DNA of 64,000 nucleotides from Endomychus coccineus (Eukaryota > Arthropoda > Insecta > Coleoptera > Endomychidae). This document shows positions 42,315 to 54,214 of this stretch, piece after piece. The stretch covers positions 2,604,001-2,668,000 of the forward strand of contig OY294072.1 of the NCBI GenBank assembly GCA_958510875.1, given 5' to 3'. The notes beneath the pieces are model-generated. The model saw only the letters and a list, made by a program, of their open reading frames with translations, was not told where the DNA came from and ran no database searches. Each line of letters opens with the position of its first letter. Position 1 is the first letter of the stretch. The translations under genes were made by a program, and so were the position numbers.

Positions 42315-43844
42315 TCAAACCACCTGTTGTTGTTGTTGTTCAATGTCTTCTTCTTCTTCATCATCTTCTGGGGAGAGTAGGGTTTCGGGTGTATGTCTTG
42401 ATAGAATCTCGCGCAACAATTCTTTCAACTGGTCGAGCAAGCTCACGTTTGGACATTTTATTCCGAAAATGTTTGGATTGAATTTTTCCACTTTCACCAG
42501 GGTATGAAGAAACTCGTTATAGTGATAAACCATATCTTTCTGGAAAAAATATAGTATTCCGTCGATGTAGCGAAATGCGGCCGCGATGGGTGTAGGGGCA
42601 GTATAAAAGAGTTTTGTTATCAATCCGTGATATTTCGTTGTGAAGTCACACTCGTTGATTTCGATGAAATAATAATTGTTGTAAAAAATATATGTACGCC
42701 CTGTATATGAGCTCACCACACCCTGTATATGAACATTAGGTACCCTCATTGCATTTGAATAGGATTTTGGCCAGCCTTTAACCAACTGTAAGCTAGGAAA
42801 TTCCATCATATATACCATTCTATCTATGAAAAATACAATCTCTCCTGAGGGTCTTTGATAAATTGCAGATATTTTTCGGAAGTTGGCCGGTAAAAACGGT
42901 AGCCAGTCGGTAATTAACATCGGCTGCTCCATAATTTTCGTTTCTAATTCCATTACCCAAACCCACTTTCCGTAGAAAATATACAAGCGCTGGTTCACCA
43001 CCAGGAAGGTGTGCAGTCTCTTCATATTACATATATCTGGAGGGGTGGGCGGTTTTGTTGTGGTAGTGGTGGGTGTGGGTTTTAGGGACACAGGCCTATT
43101 GGTCGTTGTTGCTGGTTTCCCATGCAGACTCTGTATAGCATAAATATCATCGTTACTCAGGGTGATATTAGAAAAGTCTTTAGGCTCTTCGTAAAATGCA
43201 AACATTACAGACTCATTATCACCTGTATGTGCTAATCCTATTGCATGTCCGATTTCATGTAATAGTACAGCAAACAAACTTGATTCGTTATAAGCGGGCT
43301 TCGTTTTTGTTTCACACCAGTTTTCATCTCGATCCAAATGTATTTCGACCGTTGACCCATCACTTGGAAAATCCGAGTGTGCGAGAATCGTTCCAGGTCC
43401 GTCAAACAACCCTGAACACACACCATTGTTCGTAACTCTGCGGTGCATTCCTTTCTGATACGATATGAGTATATCGGCTGTGTTACCACCTGTATATTCA
43501 AAGCTCAGTCCAGAATATTTGCTCCACACTTCAAATAACTCTGTGGTCAATCTAAGCAGTTGAGTTGAGGCAAATCTGAATCTCCATGTCAATTTCGACT
43601 TCATCCATCGGGCTGTTGTTCTGTATTGAGAAGGATCATCAGCCACTCCGCACCTTTTTGTATTCATCAATTTCAAAGTCTCATTATTTAGGGTACCGTC
43701 TATTGGTAGTCTATAGAATTCCTGAAACACTCTCAGGGCATCCTCTGTTTCGCTCAACCCGTTGAAATTTTCCGTCATATACCCATATTTTACTAGATAT
43801 TCGTTAGCCAGGGCTCCGGCAAAACATAGAGTGAATAATAACAT
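42315..43844 (-). CDS. Matrix metalloproteinase with hemopexin domain, carried by E
   Basis: This is a secreted zinc endopeptidase that would cut extracellular matrix or basement membrane. It is 509 aa with no introns. Signal peptide 1-13; peptidoglycan-binding-like prodomain with a cysteine switch KRCGVADD (Cys65; usual form PRCGVPD). The catalytic domain has HEIGHAIGLAHTGD (His196, Glu197, His200, His206) and Met214 in the Met-turn. A Thr/Pro hinge (about 246-269) leads to a hemopexin-like propeller starting PDIC and closed by IKCPN. The C-terminus is acidic and poly-Gln. All key residues are intact. Host MMP genes normally have introns, so its place inside E suggests capture from cDNA. Granuloviruses are known to carry viral MMPs. 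Confidence 0.85.
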   Translation of the reverse strand: MLLFTLCFAGALANEYLVKYGYMTENFNGLSETEDALRVFQEFYRLPIDGTLNNETLKLMNTKRCGVADDPSQYRTTARWMKSKLTWRFRFASTQLLRLTTELFEVWSKYSGLSFEYTGGNTADILISYQKGMHRRVTNNGVCSGLFDGPGTILAHSDFPSDGSTVEIHLDRDENWCETKTKPAYNESSLFAVLLHEIGHAIGLAHTGDNESVMFAFYEEPKDFSNITLSNDDIYAIQSLHGKPATTTNRPVSLKPTPTTTTTKPPTPPDICNMKRLHTFLVVNQRLYIFYGKWVWVMELETKIMEQPMLITDWLPFLPANFRKISAIYQRPSGEIVFFIDRMVYMMEFPSLQLVKGWPKSYSNAMRVPNVHIQGVVSSYTGRTYIFYNNYYFIEINECDFTTKYHGLITKLFYTAPTPIAAAFRYIDGILYFFQKDMVYHYNEFLHTLVKVEKFNPNIFGIKCPNVSLLDQLKELLREILSRHTPETLLSPEDDEEEEDIEQQQQQVV

Positions 43845-43960
43845 GTTGCTCTATCGACAGCTTTACACATAATGCCTTAGGTACCTATCTGAAACTCTTA
43901 TATATAACATAATACCTTCCCTACTTGAAACTCTTATTCGTAGGCCGTGTCCATTTTATG
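43845..43960 (-). promoter_or_regulatory. Upstream region of the metalloproteinase gene
   Basis: TATATAAG on the minus strand (about 43900-43907) lies some 55 bases before the ATG, with TTTCAGATAGG just after it. This is the only spacer between the gene and the right TIR. Confidence 0.35.
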
Positions 43961-44152
43961 AAATGGGTATATTGTAACTATATGTAAATATCAATAATAA
44001 TAGCTACATGTGAATAGATATCAATAATAATAACTACATGTGAATAGATATCAATAATATTACAGCTATATGTAAAATGAAACATATACACTAACCTCTG
44101 CTTACATCCAGTGATTATATTCAATGGTGTCTCACAAACAAGTAACTCACCT

Positions 44153-44194
<42 letters not shown>

Positions 44195-45350
44195 ACTGGA
44201 AAATTGCATATTTTCTATGTGTATTTTCTAACTGATGGCTGTTCAAACTACCTCATTAGATTCTAATAATGTGAAATCATACTTATTATTCCAATAACTA
44301 AATGTTAGCTTCAGCAGCAGCTATGTATTTTATAATCTAGCTTAAGGGTTGGTATAAGTCTAAAATTTGTAAATCATCATAGCTGCAAAAGGTGATCCGG
44401 ATATAATATTGTGTGAACTATATATTACAAACACTGACTCGTTGGGCTGCCACACGCCTTCTACGACCCACACGCTTTCGAGTCGTTTTGGTCACGCTTT
44501 CGTCACGCTTTCGAGTCGTTTTCGTCACGCTTTCGTCACGCTTTCGTCACGCTTTCGAGTCGTTTTCGTCACGCTTTCGTCTTCGAGTCGTTTTTATCGT
44601 TTTTCATGTCGTTTTGGTCGTTTTTCATGTCGTTTTATCGTTTTTCATGTCGTTTTGGTCGTTTTTCATGTTGTTTTGGTCGTTTTTCATGTCGTTTTAT
44701 CGTTTTTCATGTCGTTTTATCGTTTTTCATGTCGTTTTAATCGTTTTTTTCATGTCGCTACCGAGTCGCTTTCGTCACGCTTTCGTCACGCTTTCGTCAC
44801 GCTTTCGTCACGCTTTCGTCACGCTTTCGAGTCGTTTTCGTCACGCTGATCGCTAAACTCGATCACATGAGCTGCTTTGTGCTCTAGATATTCGTTCGCC
44901 TGGTTTGCGAGGTAGCATAGAATGATTAATAACATATTGTTCTATCGGCCTGGCATATATCTACAATCGTGGAAATTTTTGAAGCGTGGAGAAACAAATG
45001 TCTGGGTCCGAGCCTGGTAAATATTAACATTATCATATAAATATTTGCGGCTTCTAACACGTTGCAATCTAGCGATATGTTTCACAAACAGATATGATTT
45101 ATCCATTTAACCGCGATAGAACGATAAATTGAATTATTTCATTTTAATAATAATTTAACACGTTGGCTAGGTGTTTCAAACAGATATGATTTATACTCCC
45201 CGTTTAACCGCAGTTGTTGCTATAGAATGATGAGTTGAATTAAGTTTATTTTCGTGAATATTCACAGACTCTCAACTATCTCGTATCTTCTGTCAGAGAA
45301 TATGTTTACGCTGAAATTCTCCCTAACCTCACACCCTGTTGTTTCGTGAG
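43961..45350 (-). repeat. Right terminal inverted repeat of E
   Basis: Reverse complement of 26177-27604, including the (GA)n tract (44156-44190), the CGAGTCGTTTTCGTCACGC and CGTTTTTCATGTCGTTTT arrays (44470-44850) and the outer end GTTTCGTGAG. Confidence 0.85.
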
Positions 45351-45535
45351 ACCCTGTGTATGCCACAACCCTACAAGCTGCTTGTATATACAAGCTGATC
45401 GCTCTACCACCAAGGTCAGAGACGACCACTCCCTAGAGGTTACACCATCTACCCCAGCTACCGCGCATGCGCTACTGGTTGCCTACATCTGATAAGGCTC
45501 TCTGTCTGGCGGGCCAAAGTGCCCCCACCCCTACT
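45351..45535 (+). repeat. 185-bp segment, inverted copy at 49987-50180
   Basis: It separates the right TIR of E from the satellite. Its last part (CTGATAAGGCTCTCTGTC and neighbours) is the reverse complement of the sequence that follows the satellite at 49990-50050. The satellite block 45536-49986 is therefore flanked by inverted copies. Confidence 0.65.
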
Positions 45536-48500
45536 GAAATATGTTTCAGATATGAATCCGGGACTAAGAATGATTTCAAAATTCTCTTGGCTGAATGCGT
45601 CCACTCCTGGATCTGAAGATGTCATATCTTCAGTTTCCGAGACAAACGCGACAATGTACGAAGCCTATGGATCGTCGATCTGGTCGTTAACATTGGGTAT
45701 ACTCAAATCGTTATTAGAACAGCTATCGACATGAACTATGGGTCGGGAAGGTCAGAAATATGTTTCAAATTTGAATCCAGGATTAAAAATGATTTTAAAA
45801 TCACACACAGTTTTCAATATAAACGCGACAACGTAAGAAGCGAATGAATCGTCGATCAGTAGTTTTACATTAGTTATACTAAAGTCGTTATAAGAATAGC
45901 TATTGACAAGAAATATGGGTCAGGATGTTCAGAAACATATTTCAAATATGAATCTGGGACTATGAATGATTTCAGATTTCTCTTGGCTGAACGCGTACAC
46001 TCCTGGATCTGAAGATATCATATCTTCAGTTTTCAATATAAACGCGACAACGTACGAAGCGAATGAATCGTCGATCTAGACGTTTACATTGGGTATAATT
46101 TAATCGTTATTAGAACAGCTATCGACATGAACTATGGTTCGGGATGTTCAGCAATACGTTTTAAATTTGAAATCGTGACTAAAAATGATGTGAGAATCCT
46201 CTTGACTAAACACGTACACTTCTGGATCTGGAGATGTCATAAACCAGTTTCCGAGATAAACGCGGCAATGTACGAAGCGAATGAATCGTCGAACTGGACG
46301 TTCACATTGAGTATACTAAAATCGTTATATGAACCGCTATTGACATGAACTGTGGGTCGGGATGTTACCAAATATGTTTTAAATTTGAATCCGAAACTAA
46401 AAATGATATTAAAATACTCTTGTATGAACGCGTACACTCCTGGATCTGGAGATGTCATATCTTCAGTTTTCGATATAAACGCGACAATGAACGAAGCGAA
46501 TTAATCGTCGATCTAGACGTTTACATTGGGTTTGCTCAAATCGTCATAAGAACAATCATCGACATGAACTTCGGGTCGAGATATTCAGAAATATGTTTTG
46601 AATTTGAATCCGGGACTAAAAACGATTCCAGAATCCTCTTGGCTAATCGCGTACACTCCTGGATCTAAAGATGTCATATCTCCAGTTTTCGAGAAACACG
46701 CGACAATGTACGAAGCGAACGAATCGTCGATCTAGACGTTTACATTGGGAATATATGAATCGTTATTAGAACATTTATCGCCATGAACTATAAGTCGGAA
46801 TGTTCAGAAATATGTTTTGAATTTGAATCCGGGACTAAAAATGATTCTAGAATCCTATTGGCTGAACGCGTACACTCCTGGATCTGGAGATGTCATATCT
46901 TCAGTTTTCGATATAAACGCGACAACGAACGAAGCCAATGAATCGTCGATCTAGACGTTTACATTGGGTTTACTCAAATCGTAATAAGAACAGTCATCGA
47001 CATGAACTTTGGCTCGAGATATTCAGAAATATGTTTTGAATTTGAATCCGGGACCAAAATTGATTCTAGAATCCTCTTGGCTGACGAGTACACTCCTGGA
47101 TCTAAAGATGTCAAATCTTCAAATTCCGTGATAAACGCGACAATGTATGGAGCGAACGATTCGTCGATCTAGAGGTTCACATTGGGTATACTCAAATCGT
47201 TATCAGAACAGCTATCGACATCAACTATGAATCGGCATATTCAGAAATGTGTTTTGAATTGAATCTCGGACCCAAAATGATTTCAGAATTCTCTTGGCTG
47301 AACGCTTACTCCCCTGGATCTGAAGATGTCATATCTTCAGTTTTCTAGATAAACGCGACTATTTACGAAAAGAAGGAATTGTCGATCTAGACGTTCACAT
47401 TGGGTATACTTGAATCTTTATTAGAACAGCTATCGTCATGAACTATGGGTCGAGATGTTCAGAAATATGTTTTAAATTTGAATCCGGGACTAAAAATGAT
47501 GTAAGAATCCTCTTGACTAAACGCGTACACTCCTGAATCTGGAGATGTCATATTTTCAGTTTTCGAGATAAACGCGGCAGTGTACGAAACGAAGGAATAG
47601 TAGATCTGAACATTTACATTGAGAATACTCAAATCATTATTAGAACAGCTATCGACATTAACCATGGGTCGGAATGACCAGAAAAATGTTTTAAATTTGA
47701 ATCCGGGACTAAAAATGATTTTAGAATTCTTTTGGCTAAACGCGTACTCTCCTGAATCTGAAGATGTCATATTTCCAGTTTCCGAGATAAATGCGATAAT
47801 GCACGAAGCGAATGCATTGTGGATCTAGACGCTTACATTGTGTATACCAAAATCGTTATATGAACAGGTATTGACATGAACTATGGATCGGAATGTTACG
47901 AAATATGTTTCAAATTTGAATCCGGAACTAAAAATGATTTTAAAATACTCTTGGTTGAACCCGTACTCTCCTGGATCTGAAGATGTCATATCTTCAGTTT
48001 TCGATATAAACGAGACAATGTAGGAAGCGAATGAATCGTCGATCTAGACGTTTACATTGGGTTCAATCGAATCGTTATAAGAACAGTCATCGACATGAAC
48101 TATGGGTCGGGATATTCAGAAATATGTTTTGAATTTGAATCAGGGACTAAAAACAATTTCACAATCCTCTCGGCTGAACGCGTACACTCCTGGATCTGAA
48201 GATGTCATATCTCCAGTTTTCAAGAAACACGCGACAATGTACGAAGCGAACGAATCGTCGATCTAGACGTTTACATTGAGAATAATTGAATCGTTATCAG
48301 AACAGCTATCGCCATGAACTATAGGTCTGAATGTTCAGAAAGATGTTTTGAATGTGAATCCGGGACTAAAAATGATTTTAGAATCCTCTTGGCGTAACGC
48401 GTGAACTTCTGGATCTGAAGATGTCATATCTTCAATTTTCGAGATAAACGCGACAATGTACGGAGCGAAAGAATCGTCGATCTAGACGTTCAAATTGAGT

Positions 48501-49986
48501 ATACTGAAAACCTTATTAGAACAGCTATCGAAAGGAACTATGGTTCGGGATGTTCAGAAATATGTTTTAAATGCGAATACGATACTAAAAATGATTTTAG
48601 AATTCTTCCGGCTAAACGCATACACTCCTGGATTTGAAGATGTAATATCTTCAGTTTTTGAGATAAACGAGACAATGTACGAAGCGAACGAATCGTCTAT
48701 CTAGACGTTTATATGGGGAATACTGAAATCGTTATTAGAACAGCTATCGGCATGTACCATGAGTCAGAATATTCAGAAATGTGTTTCAAGTTTAAATCCG
48801 TGACTGAAAATGATTCTATAATCCTCTTGGCTGAATGCGTACACTCCTGAATCTGAAGATGTCGAATCTTCAAATTTCGAGATAAACGCGACAATGTACG
48901 GAACGATTCGTCGATCTAGACCTTTACATTGAGTATACTCAAATCGTTATTAGAACAGCTATCGACATCAACTATGAATCGACATATTCAGAAATGTGTT
49001 TTAAATTTGAATCTCGGACTAGAAATGATTTCAGAATTCTCTTAACTGAACGGGTACCCTCCTGGATCTGAAGATGTCATATCTTCAGTTTTCGAGATAA
49101 ACGCGACAAAGTACGAAACGAAGGAATCGTCGATCTAGACGTTCACATTGGGTATACTTAAATCGTTATTAGAACAGCTATCGCCGTGAACTATGAGTCG
49201 AGATGTTCAGAAATATGTTTTAAAATTGAATCCGGGACTAAAAATGATGTTAGAATCATCTTGACTAAACGCGTACACTTCTGGATCTGGAGATGTCATA
49301 TCTTCAGTTTTCGAGATAAACGCGGCAGTGTACGGAGCGAATGAATCGTCGATCTGGAAGTTTACATTGAGTATACTAAAATCGTTATTAGAACAGCTAT
49401 CGACATTAAGTATGGGTCTGGATGTTCAGAAATATGTTTTAAATTCGAATTCAGGACTAAGAATAATTTTAGTATCCTCTTGGCTAAACGCATACTCTCC
49501 TGTATTTGAAGATGACATATTTCCAGTTTTCGAAATAAATGCGATAATGCACGAATCGAATGCATTGTGGATTTGGACGTTCATATTTTGTATACTAAAA
49601 TCGTTATATGAACAGCTATTGACAAGAACTATGGGTCGGGATGTTACGAAATATGTTTTAAATTTGAATCCGAAACTGAAAACGATTTTGAAATACTTTT
49701 GGGTGAACGCGTACACTCCTGGATCTGAAGATCTCATATCTTCAGTTTTCGATATAAACGCGACAATGTACGAAGCGAATGAATCGTCGATCTAGACGTT
49801 TACATTGGGTTTACTCAAATCGCTATAAAACTCCCATCGACATGAAATATGGGTCGATTAATTCAGAAATATGTTTTGAATTTCAATCCGGAACTAAAAA
49901 TGATTTTAGAATCCTCTTGGCTGAACGAGCACACTCCTGGGTCTGAAGATGTCATATCTTCAGTTATCGAGATAAACGCGAATATG
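45536..49986 (+). repeat. 220-bp satellite, right block (about 20 monomers)
   Basis: Same monomer and orientation as 24844-26176. Landmark GATGTCATATCTTCAG recurs at about 220-base steps throughout. Monomers differ by several percent, and many contain stops, so ORFs are not genes. Confidence 0.9.
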
Positions 49987-50264
49987 CAAGTAGGGATGGG
50001 GGCACTTGGGGCGGCCAGGCAGAGAGCCTTATCAGATGTAGGCAACCAGTGATACACTCGTGCATGCGCGGTATGCCCAGATAGGTATCGGTAAGTACTG
50101 ACCCCTGTATTACCGGCCGGGTAGACGGTTAGGGTGTGGTCTCGCCTCTAACCTCTAGGTGTTACCGGGTAGACGGCTAGGGCTTGATCGTTCAAGGTAG
50201 GACATCAAGCAATATGTGAGGTTAGGGAGAACTTCAATGCAAAGCAGCATCAAAATATTTTTTT
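49987..50264. other. Inverted relative of 45351-45535 and TIR-like remnant
   Basis: After the segment matching 45351-45535 come two copies of CCGGGTAGACGG and the words GTGAGGTTAGGGAGAACTTC, which occur just inside the end of E (GTGAGGTTAGGGAGAATTTC). This may be the scar of another E-like element. Confidence 0.45.
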
Positions 50265-50337
50265 TTCTACACACGGGAATCGAACCCGAGAAATGAAATC
50301 CAAAGCCGGCTCCTTAACCGCTCAGCTATGGAGGAAT
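50265..50337 (-). repeat. tRNA-derived sequence (SINE-like or tRNA pseudogene)
   Basis: The minus strand has a good A box (TAGCTGAGCGG) and a perfect B box (GGTTCGATTCC) at tRNA spacing, followed by an A-run of eight (50258-50265 as T on the plus strand). The anticodon and acceptor stems pair badly, so it is unlikely to be a working tRNA. Confidence 0.5.
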
Positions 50338-51870
50338 TGAGAACAAGCGATTTTAATGTTGTAGATATAACCGCAGGGTATCCGGTCTGAGTGATAAGTG
50401 CGAGTATATTGCAGTCTATATGATGCAGGTAATTGTTTTACATGACGTTAGTCATGCAGGTATGTCACTAAGCGAGGTATGGCATGTGAGACTTCATAGC
50501 GCTAGCCATAGGGTTTTTGAAAGAGTTATAATGGCGCTGTTTATGTATGCTGTCAGTCACGTGATTTTTGAAAGAGGCGGGTATTCATCGGAGGTATCAT
50601 GGGAGGGCTGCTGCTCCTTCATCGGAGTGGGTGTATTGATGGAATGTTATACAGTGTGGAAATGATATCTTCTTCTGCATTTCTCAAACGCGATGTTTAT
50701 AAGGAAATTACTTTCAATCATCTTAAACATATATGGAAATTATTTTTAGTATACAAAATGGAGTTGGGAGACTTCAATGGGTATGGAATGTGAGGTTATA
50801 CAGATTGTTTATGTATGACGTTAGTCATGTGAATTTGAATGAAGCTCACGCGATCTCCAACGAGACAGGTGTGTATGTGAGGTTATACAGAGTGTGCAGG
50901 TATAATGATGTCTATCACGCAGGTCTTCAGCGAGGTATCTACCTTGCAGGAGTCTTCAATGAAATGTGAGGTTGTTTGTACATGCCGTTAGACGCAGGGT
51001 TTTGTCTGAGTTATAACGATATCGTACACGGCGCATTGTCTGCCCCCACAAGTCTTCAATAAGGGCCATAACATCTAACATGTGATAGTTTACAAAAATG
51101 CTGCTTCTCATAATAGCGATATTATGAAGCGTTTGCAGAAATAACTATTAAATCATCTTATTCAATTTGGAATTATCGTAATGATGCGCGCGATCCTTCA
51201 ATGTTAAAGTAGTTTCATAAGTTATCCGAAAGTAATATGAATATATAAAATGTTTTTCCAAAATTAGTTCCGAAGTAAACATAATTCGCTATAATATTCA
51301 TTCATGTATGTTTCATAAATTATCCGATATAAATCAAATAAGTTTATGTCGCAGGTTGAACAATATTCACTATTATATTTTGCGGTAGAGCTACAGCTGG
51401 TTCGAGAGATAAGAAAGATACGCCGATCACCTTCAAACATGATGAGAATACTTTATTTTAAATCACACATGTAGTATGTATATATTCGAATCATATTGAT
51501 TGTAAATCGCATAATATGATCCGAAATCTAGCTGCTGCTGGGTGTAGCCCAATACCTATACAGAATCTAGACGAAGCGGTGTTACGCATCACGAACTGTC
51601 TGTACAGCTCGATTGCTATATAACAAAATACATTTTTAATCATCTTAAACATATCGATGTGCTAATATAATTTTTTCAGTATGCAAAAATATACTAATAA
51701 AACATTTTTCATCGACACACATTTCTTCATAGGATAGTTAGCTTTTTATAAAATTCATTCAATTTCAATGGGAAACATATATGCGAGGGAGTTTCATAGA
51801 GATCGAACTCATTTCCCCAACCACCCCAAGAGGTAGAACTATGATGAGGAATAGATGTGGATAATGATAA
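50338..51870. other. Unassigned AT-rich DNA
   Basis: No convincing gene. Loosely repeated words such as TGTGAGGTTATACAGA, CATGACGTTAGTCATG and GACTTCAATG suggest an old degraded repeat (50400-51060). The open frames are short and lack features. Confidence 0.4.
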
Positions 51871-52700
51871 TAATCATATGAATATCTCCATAAGCGCTAA
51901 TCTATATGACATTCAAACACATGCTTCATAAAAGTCTGAATATTGAGTAGAGCTATAGTATCTTCTTCATAAGCGATCATTATCAACATTCAGACACTTG
52001 TTTAGCACGTGATTCAACAGCCTGTCACCATCGTTCACGAACTATGATGGGCTGATGAGGAATAAAATACCAATAATAATTATATAAATATCTCCATTAG
52101 CAATCTGTACATTTTCCTTCACGAGCACGACTTTTACAAACTCCATACGTTCGCGTAAAATATTATAATGATAAACACATTTTTTGTTCACGGGTTTACA
52201 TAATCATATGAATATCTTCATAAACGCTAATCTATATGACATTCAAACACATGCTTCATAAAAGTCTGAATATTGAGTAGAGCTATAGTATCTTCTTCAT
52301 AAGCGATCATTATCAACATTCAGACACTTGTTTAGCACGTGATTCAACAGCCTGTCACCATCGTTCACGAACTATGATGTGCTGATGAGGAATAAAATAC
52401 CAATAATAATTATATAAATATCTCCATTAGCAATCTGTACATTTTCCTTCACGAGCACGACTTTTACAAACTCCATACGTTCGCGTAAAATATTATAATG
52501 ATAAACACATTTTTTGTTCACGGGTTTACATAATCATATGAATATCTTCATAAACGCTAATCTATATGACATTCAAACACATGCTTCATAAAAGTCTGAA
52601 TATTGAGTAGAGCTATAGTATCTTATTCATAAGCGATCATTATCAACATTCAGACACTTGTTTCGCACGTGATTCAACAGCCTGGCATCATCGTTCACGA
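51871..52700. repeat. 330-bp tandem repeat (about 2.5 copies)
   Basis: TAATCATATGAATATCT recurs at 51871, 52201 and 52531, with the whole 330-bp unit nearly identical. Each unit contains ACATTCAGACACTTGTTT and ATCGTTCACGAACTATGATG, words also found at the inner edge of Polinton TIRs, so the unit is probably derived from one. Confidence 0.85.
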
Positions 52701-52729
52701 ACTATGATGGTTCGATGAGGACTCAAACA

Positions 52730-53100
52730 TTGAACAGATGAATCTTTGAGGTTAAATATCTGCTGTAGAAATTACCCCACTTTTATTACCTTTTATTTGA
52801 GAATATCGATATCTCCCATGTAACGGCTTATTGCCTAAAGCTATTTTGTATGCAACATTGTTATCATTTGCGAGCCTACGAGGGCCTGTGTGTTGGTCGG
52901 TGCTAAATGAATATGTTTGACTATTATTACCTGTAGATTTATTTGAGATTCTTCAAGTTTGAGATTGATAACCCACATGAAGCAAGAAGCTTCAACGAAT
53001 TGATATTTATTATTTTCATATTCGCTATTCTGAATGTGACAACTTTATCGGCTTCAACACTCGAGATAAGAGAGAATATTTACCGCTGATGTAGGGAGAA
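52730..53100 (-). repeat. Repeat present inverted at 59700-59893 and near 41000-41480
   Basis: The stretch with ACCTGTAGATTTATTTGAGA and TCGGCTTCAACACTCGAGAT is matched in reverse complement after element D (59740-59893) and more distantly in E (40985-41460). It flanks D on both sides in opposite orientation. Confidence 0.65.
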
Positions 53101-53216
53101 TCAATATGATGCATACAAATTGGGGTGGGTGAGAACTTCAGACTATAGCTTTATGTGTATCGAAATACATAAGGATTTTGACGAGTAAGTGGTGTTTTAT
53201 TGAATTGAAGATCCGG

Positions 53217-53480
53217 CGACCATCGTTCACGAACGATGATGACGTCACTGCTTCAAGCCAATGACAGTAACTGATTCAATCCGGCGACCATCGTTCACGA
53301 ACGATGATGACGTCACTGCTTCAAGCCAATGACAGTAACTGATTCAATCCGGCAACCATCGTTCACGAACGATGATGACGTCACTGCTTCAAGCCAATGA
53401 CAGTAACTGATTCAATCCGGCGACCATAGTTTACGAACGATGATGACGTCATCATCGATCACGAACTATGATGGGCTAAT
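53217..53480 (+). repeat. Inner TIR units of D (4 copies)
   Basis: About four units with CGTTCACGAACGATGATGAC and CAATGACAGTAACTGATTCA, the counterpart of 4430-4620. The last ends in the TGACGTCA palindrome. Confidence 0.8.
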
Positions 53481-53549
53481 GAGGAATAGAATGTGAATAA
53501 TCATAATGTTTGTAATACATTCATGCACATGTTTTATCGCATGATTCAA

Positions 53550-54085
53550 CACATGCTTCAACATTCAGACACGTGTTTCAGACACGTGTTTCAACATTCA
53601 GACACGTGTTTCAACATTCAGACACGTGTTTCAGCATTCAGACACGTGTTTCAGACACGTGTTTCAACATTCAGACACGTGTTTCAGCATTCAGACACGT
53701 GTTTCAGACACGTGTTTCAACATTCAGACACGTGTTTCAGCATTCAGACACGTGTTTCAGACACGTGTTTCAGCATTCAGACACGTGTTTCAGACATTCA
53801 GACACGTGTTTCAACATTCAGACACGTGTTTCAGACACGTGTTTCAACATTCAGACAAGTGTTTCAACATTCAGACACGTGTTTCAGCATTCAGACACGT
53901 GTTTCAGACATGTGTTTCAACATTCAGACACGTGTTCCAGCATTCAGACACGTGTTTCAGACACGTGTTTCAACATTCAGACACGTGTTTCAGCATTCAG
54001 ACACGTGTTTCAGACACGTGTTTCAGCATTCAGACACGTGTTTCAGACATTCAGACACGTGTTTCAGCATTCAGACACGTGTTCC
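53550..54085 (+). repeat. 20-bp CACGTG tandem repeat of D (expanded)
   Basis: About 30 units of CAGACACGTGTTTCAACATT or CAGCATT, many shortened by ten bases. It is longer than in A. It is open in three frames, giving artefact ORFs of up to 203 codons. Confidence 0.9.
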
Positions 54086-54214
54086 AGCATTCATACCTAT
54101 TTAACATGTATTTGATACCTGATTTTGACAGAAGCGTAGAAGCACCTAACCGCGTGATCAGACATACACAATATAACATCATCATCTAGTATATAAACAA
54201 ATGCTTATTAACAT

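Larger units (their letters stand above)
26177..45350. mobile_element. Element E: 19-kb TIR element with PolB and metalloproteinase
   Basis: It is bounded by inverted repeats 26177-27604 and 43961-45350, whose outer ends read CTCACGAAACAACAGGGTG inwards. No target duplication is visible: the left flank is satellite (ACATAA), while the right flank is other sequence (ACCCTG). Coding capacity is on the minus strand: PolB, C2H2 protein and matrix metalloproteinase. The rest is non-coding repeats and PolB fragments. No integrase, ATPase or capsid gene is seen. It is probably a relative or derivative of Polintons, or a DNA virus integrated in the satellite. Confidence 0.7.

Noticed and set aside
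42315..43844. Metalloproteinase as an ordinary host gene
   Set aside because: It has no introns, lies between the TIRs on the same strand as PolB and uses a compact promoter; host origin of the captured gene remains likely, host location does not.
26171..45356. Target site duplication for element E
   Set aside because: The six bases outside the two TIRs (ACATAA and ACCCTG) do not match, and no match appears with small shifts.
45519..49795. ORFs inside the 220-bp satellite
   Set aside because: The same peptide pieces recur in different frames and are broken in most monomers.
50265..50337. Functional tRNA gene
   Set aside because: A and B boxes are good, but the acceptor and anticodon stems do not pair and an A-run follows, as in tRNA-derived repeats.
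52040..52080. Possible hammerhead ribozyme (GGGCTGATGAGGAATAAA)
   Set aside because: CTGATGAG is present, but there is no pairing stem II or matching GAA/stem III arrangement nearby.
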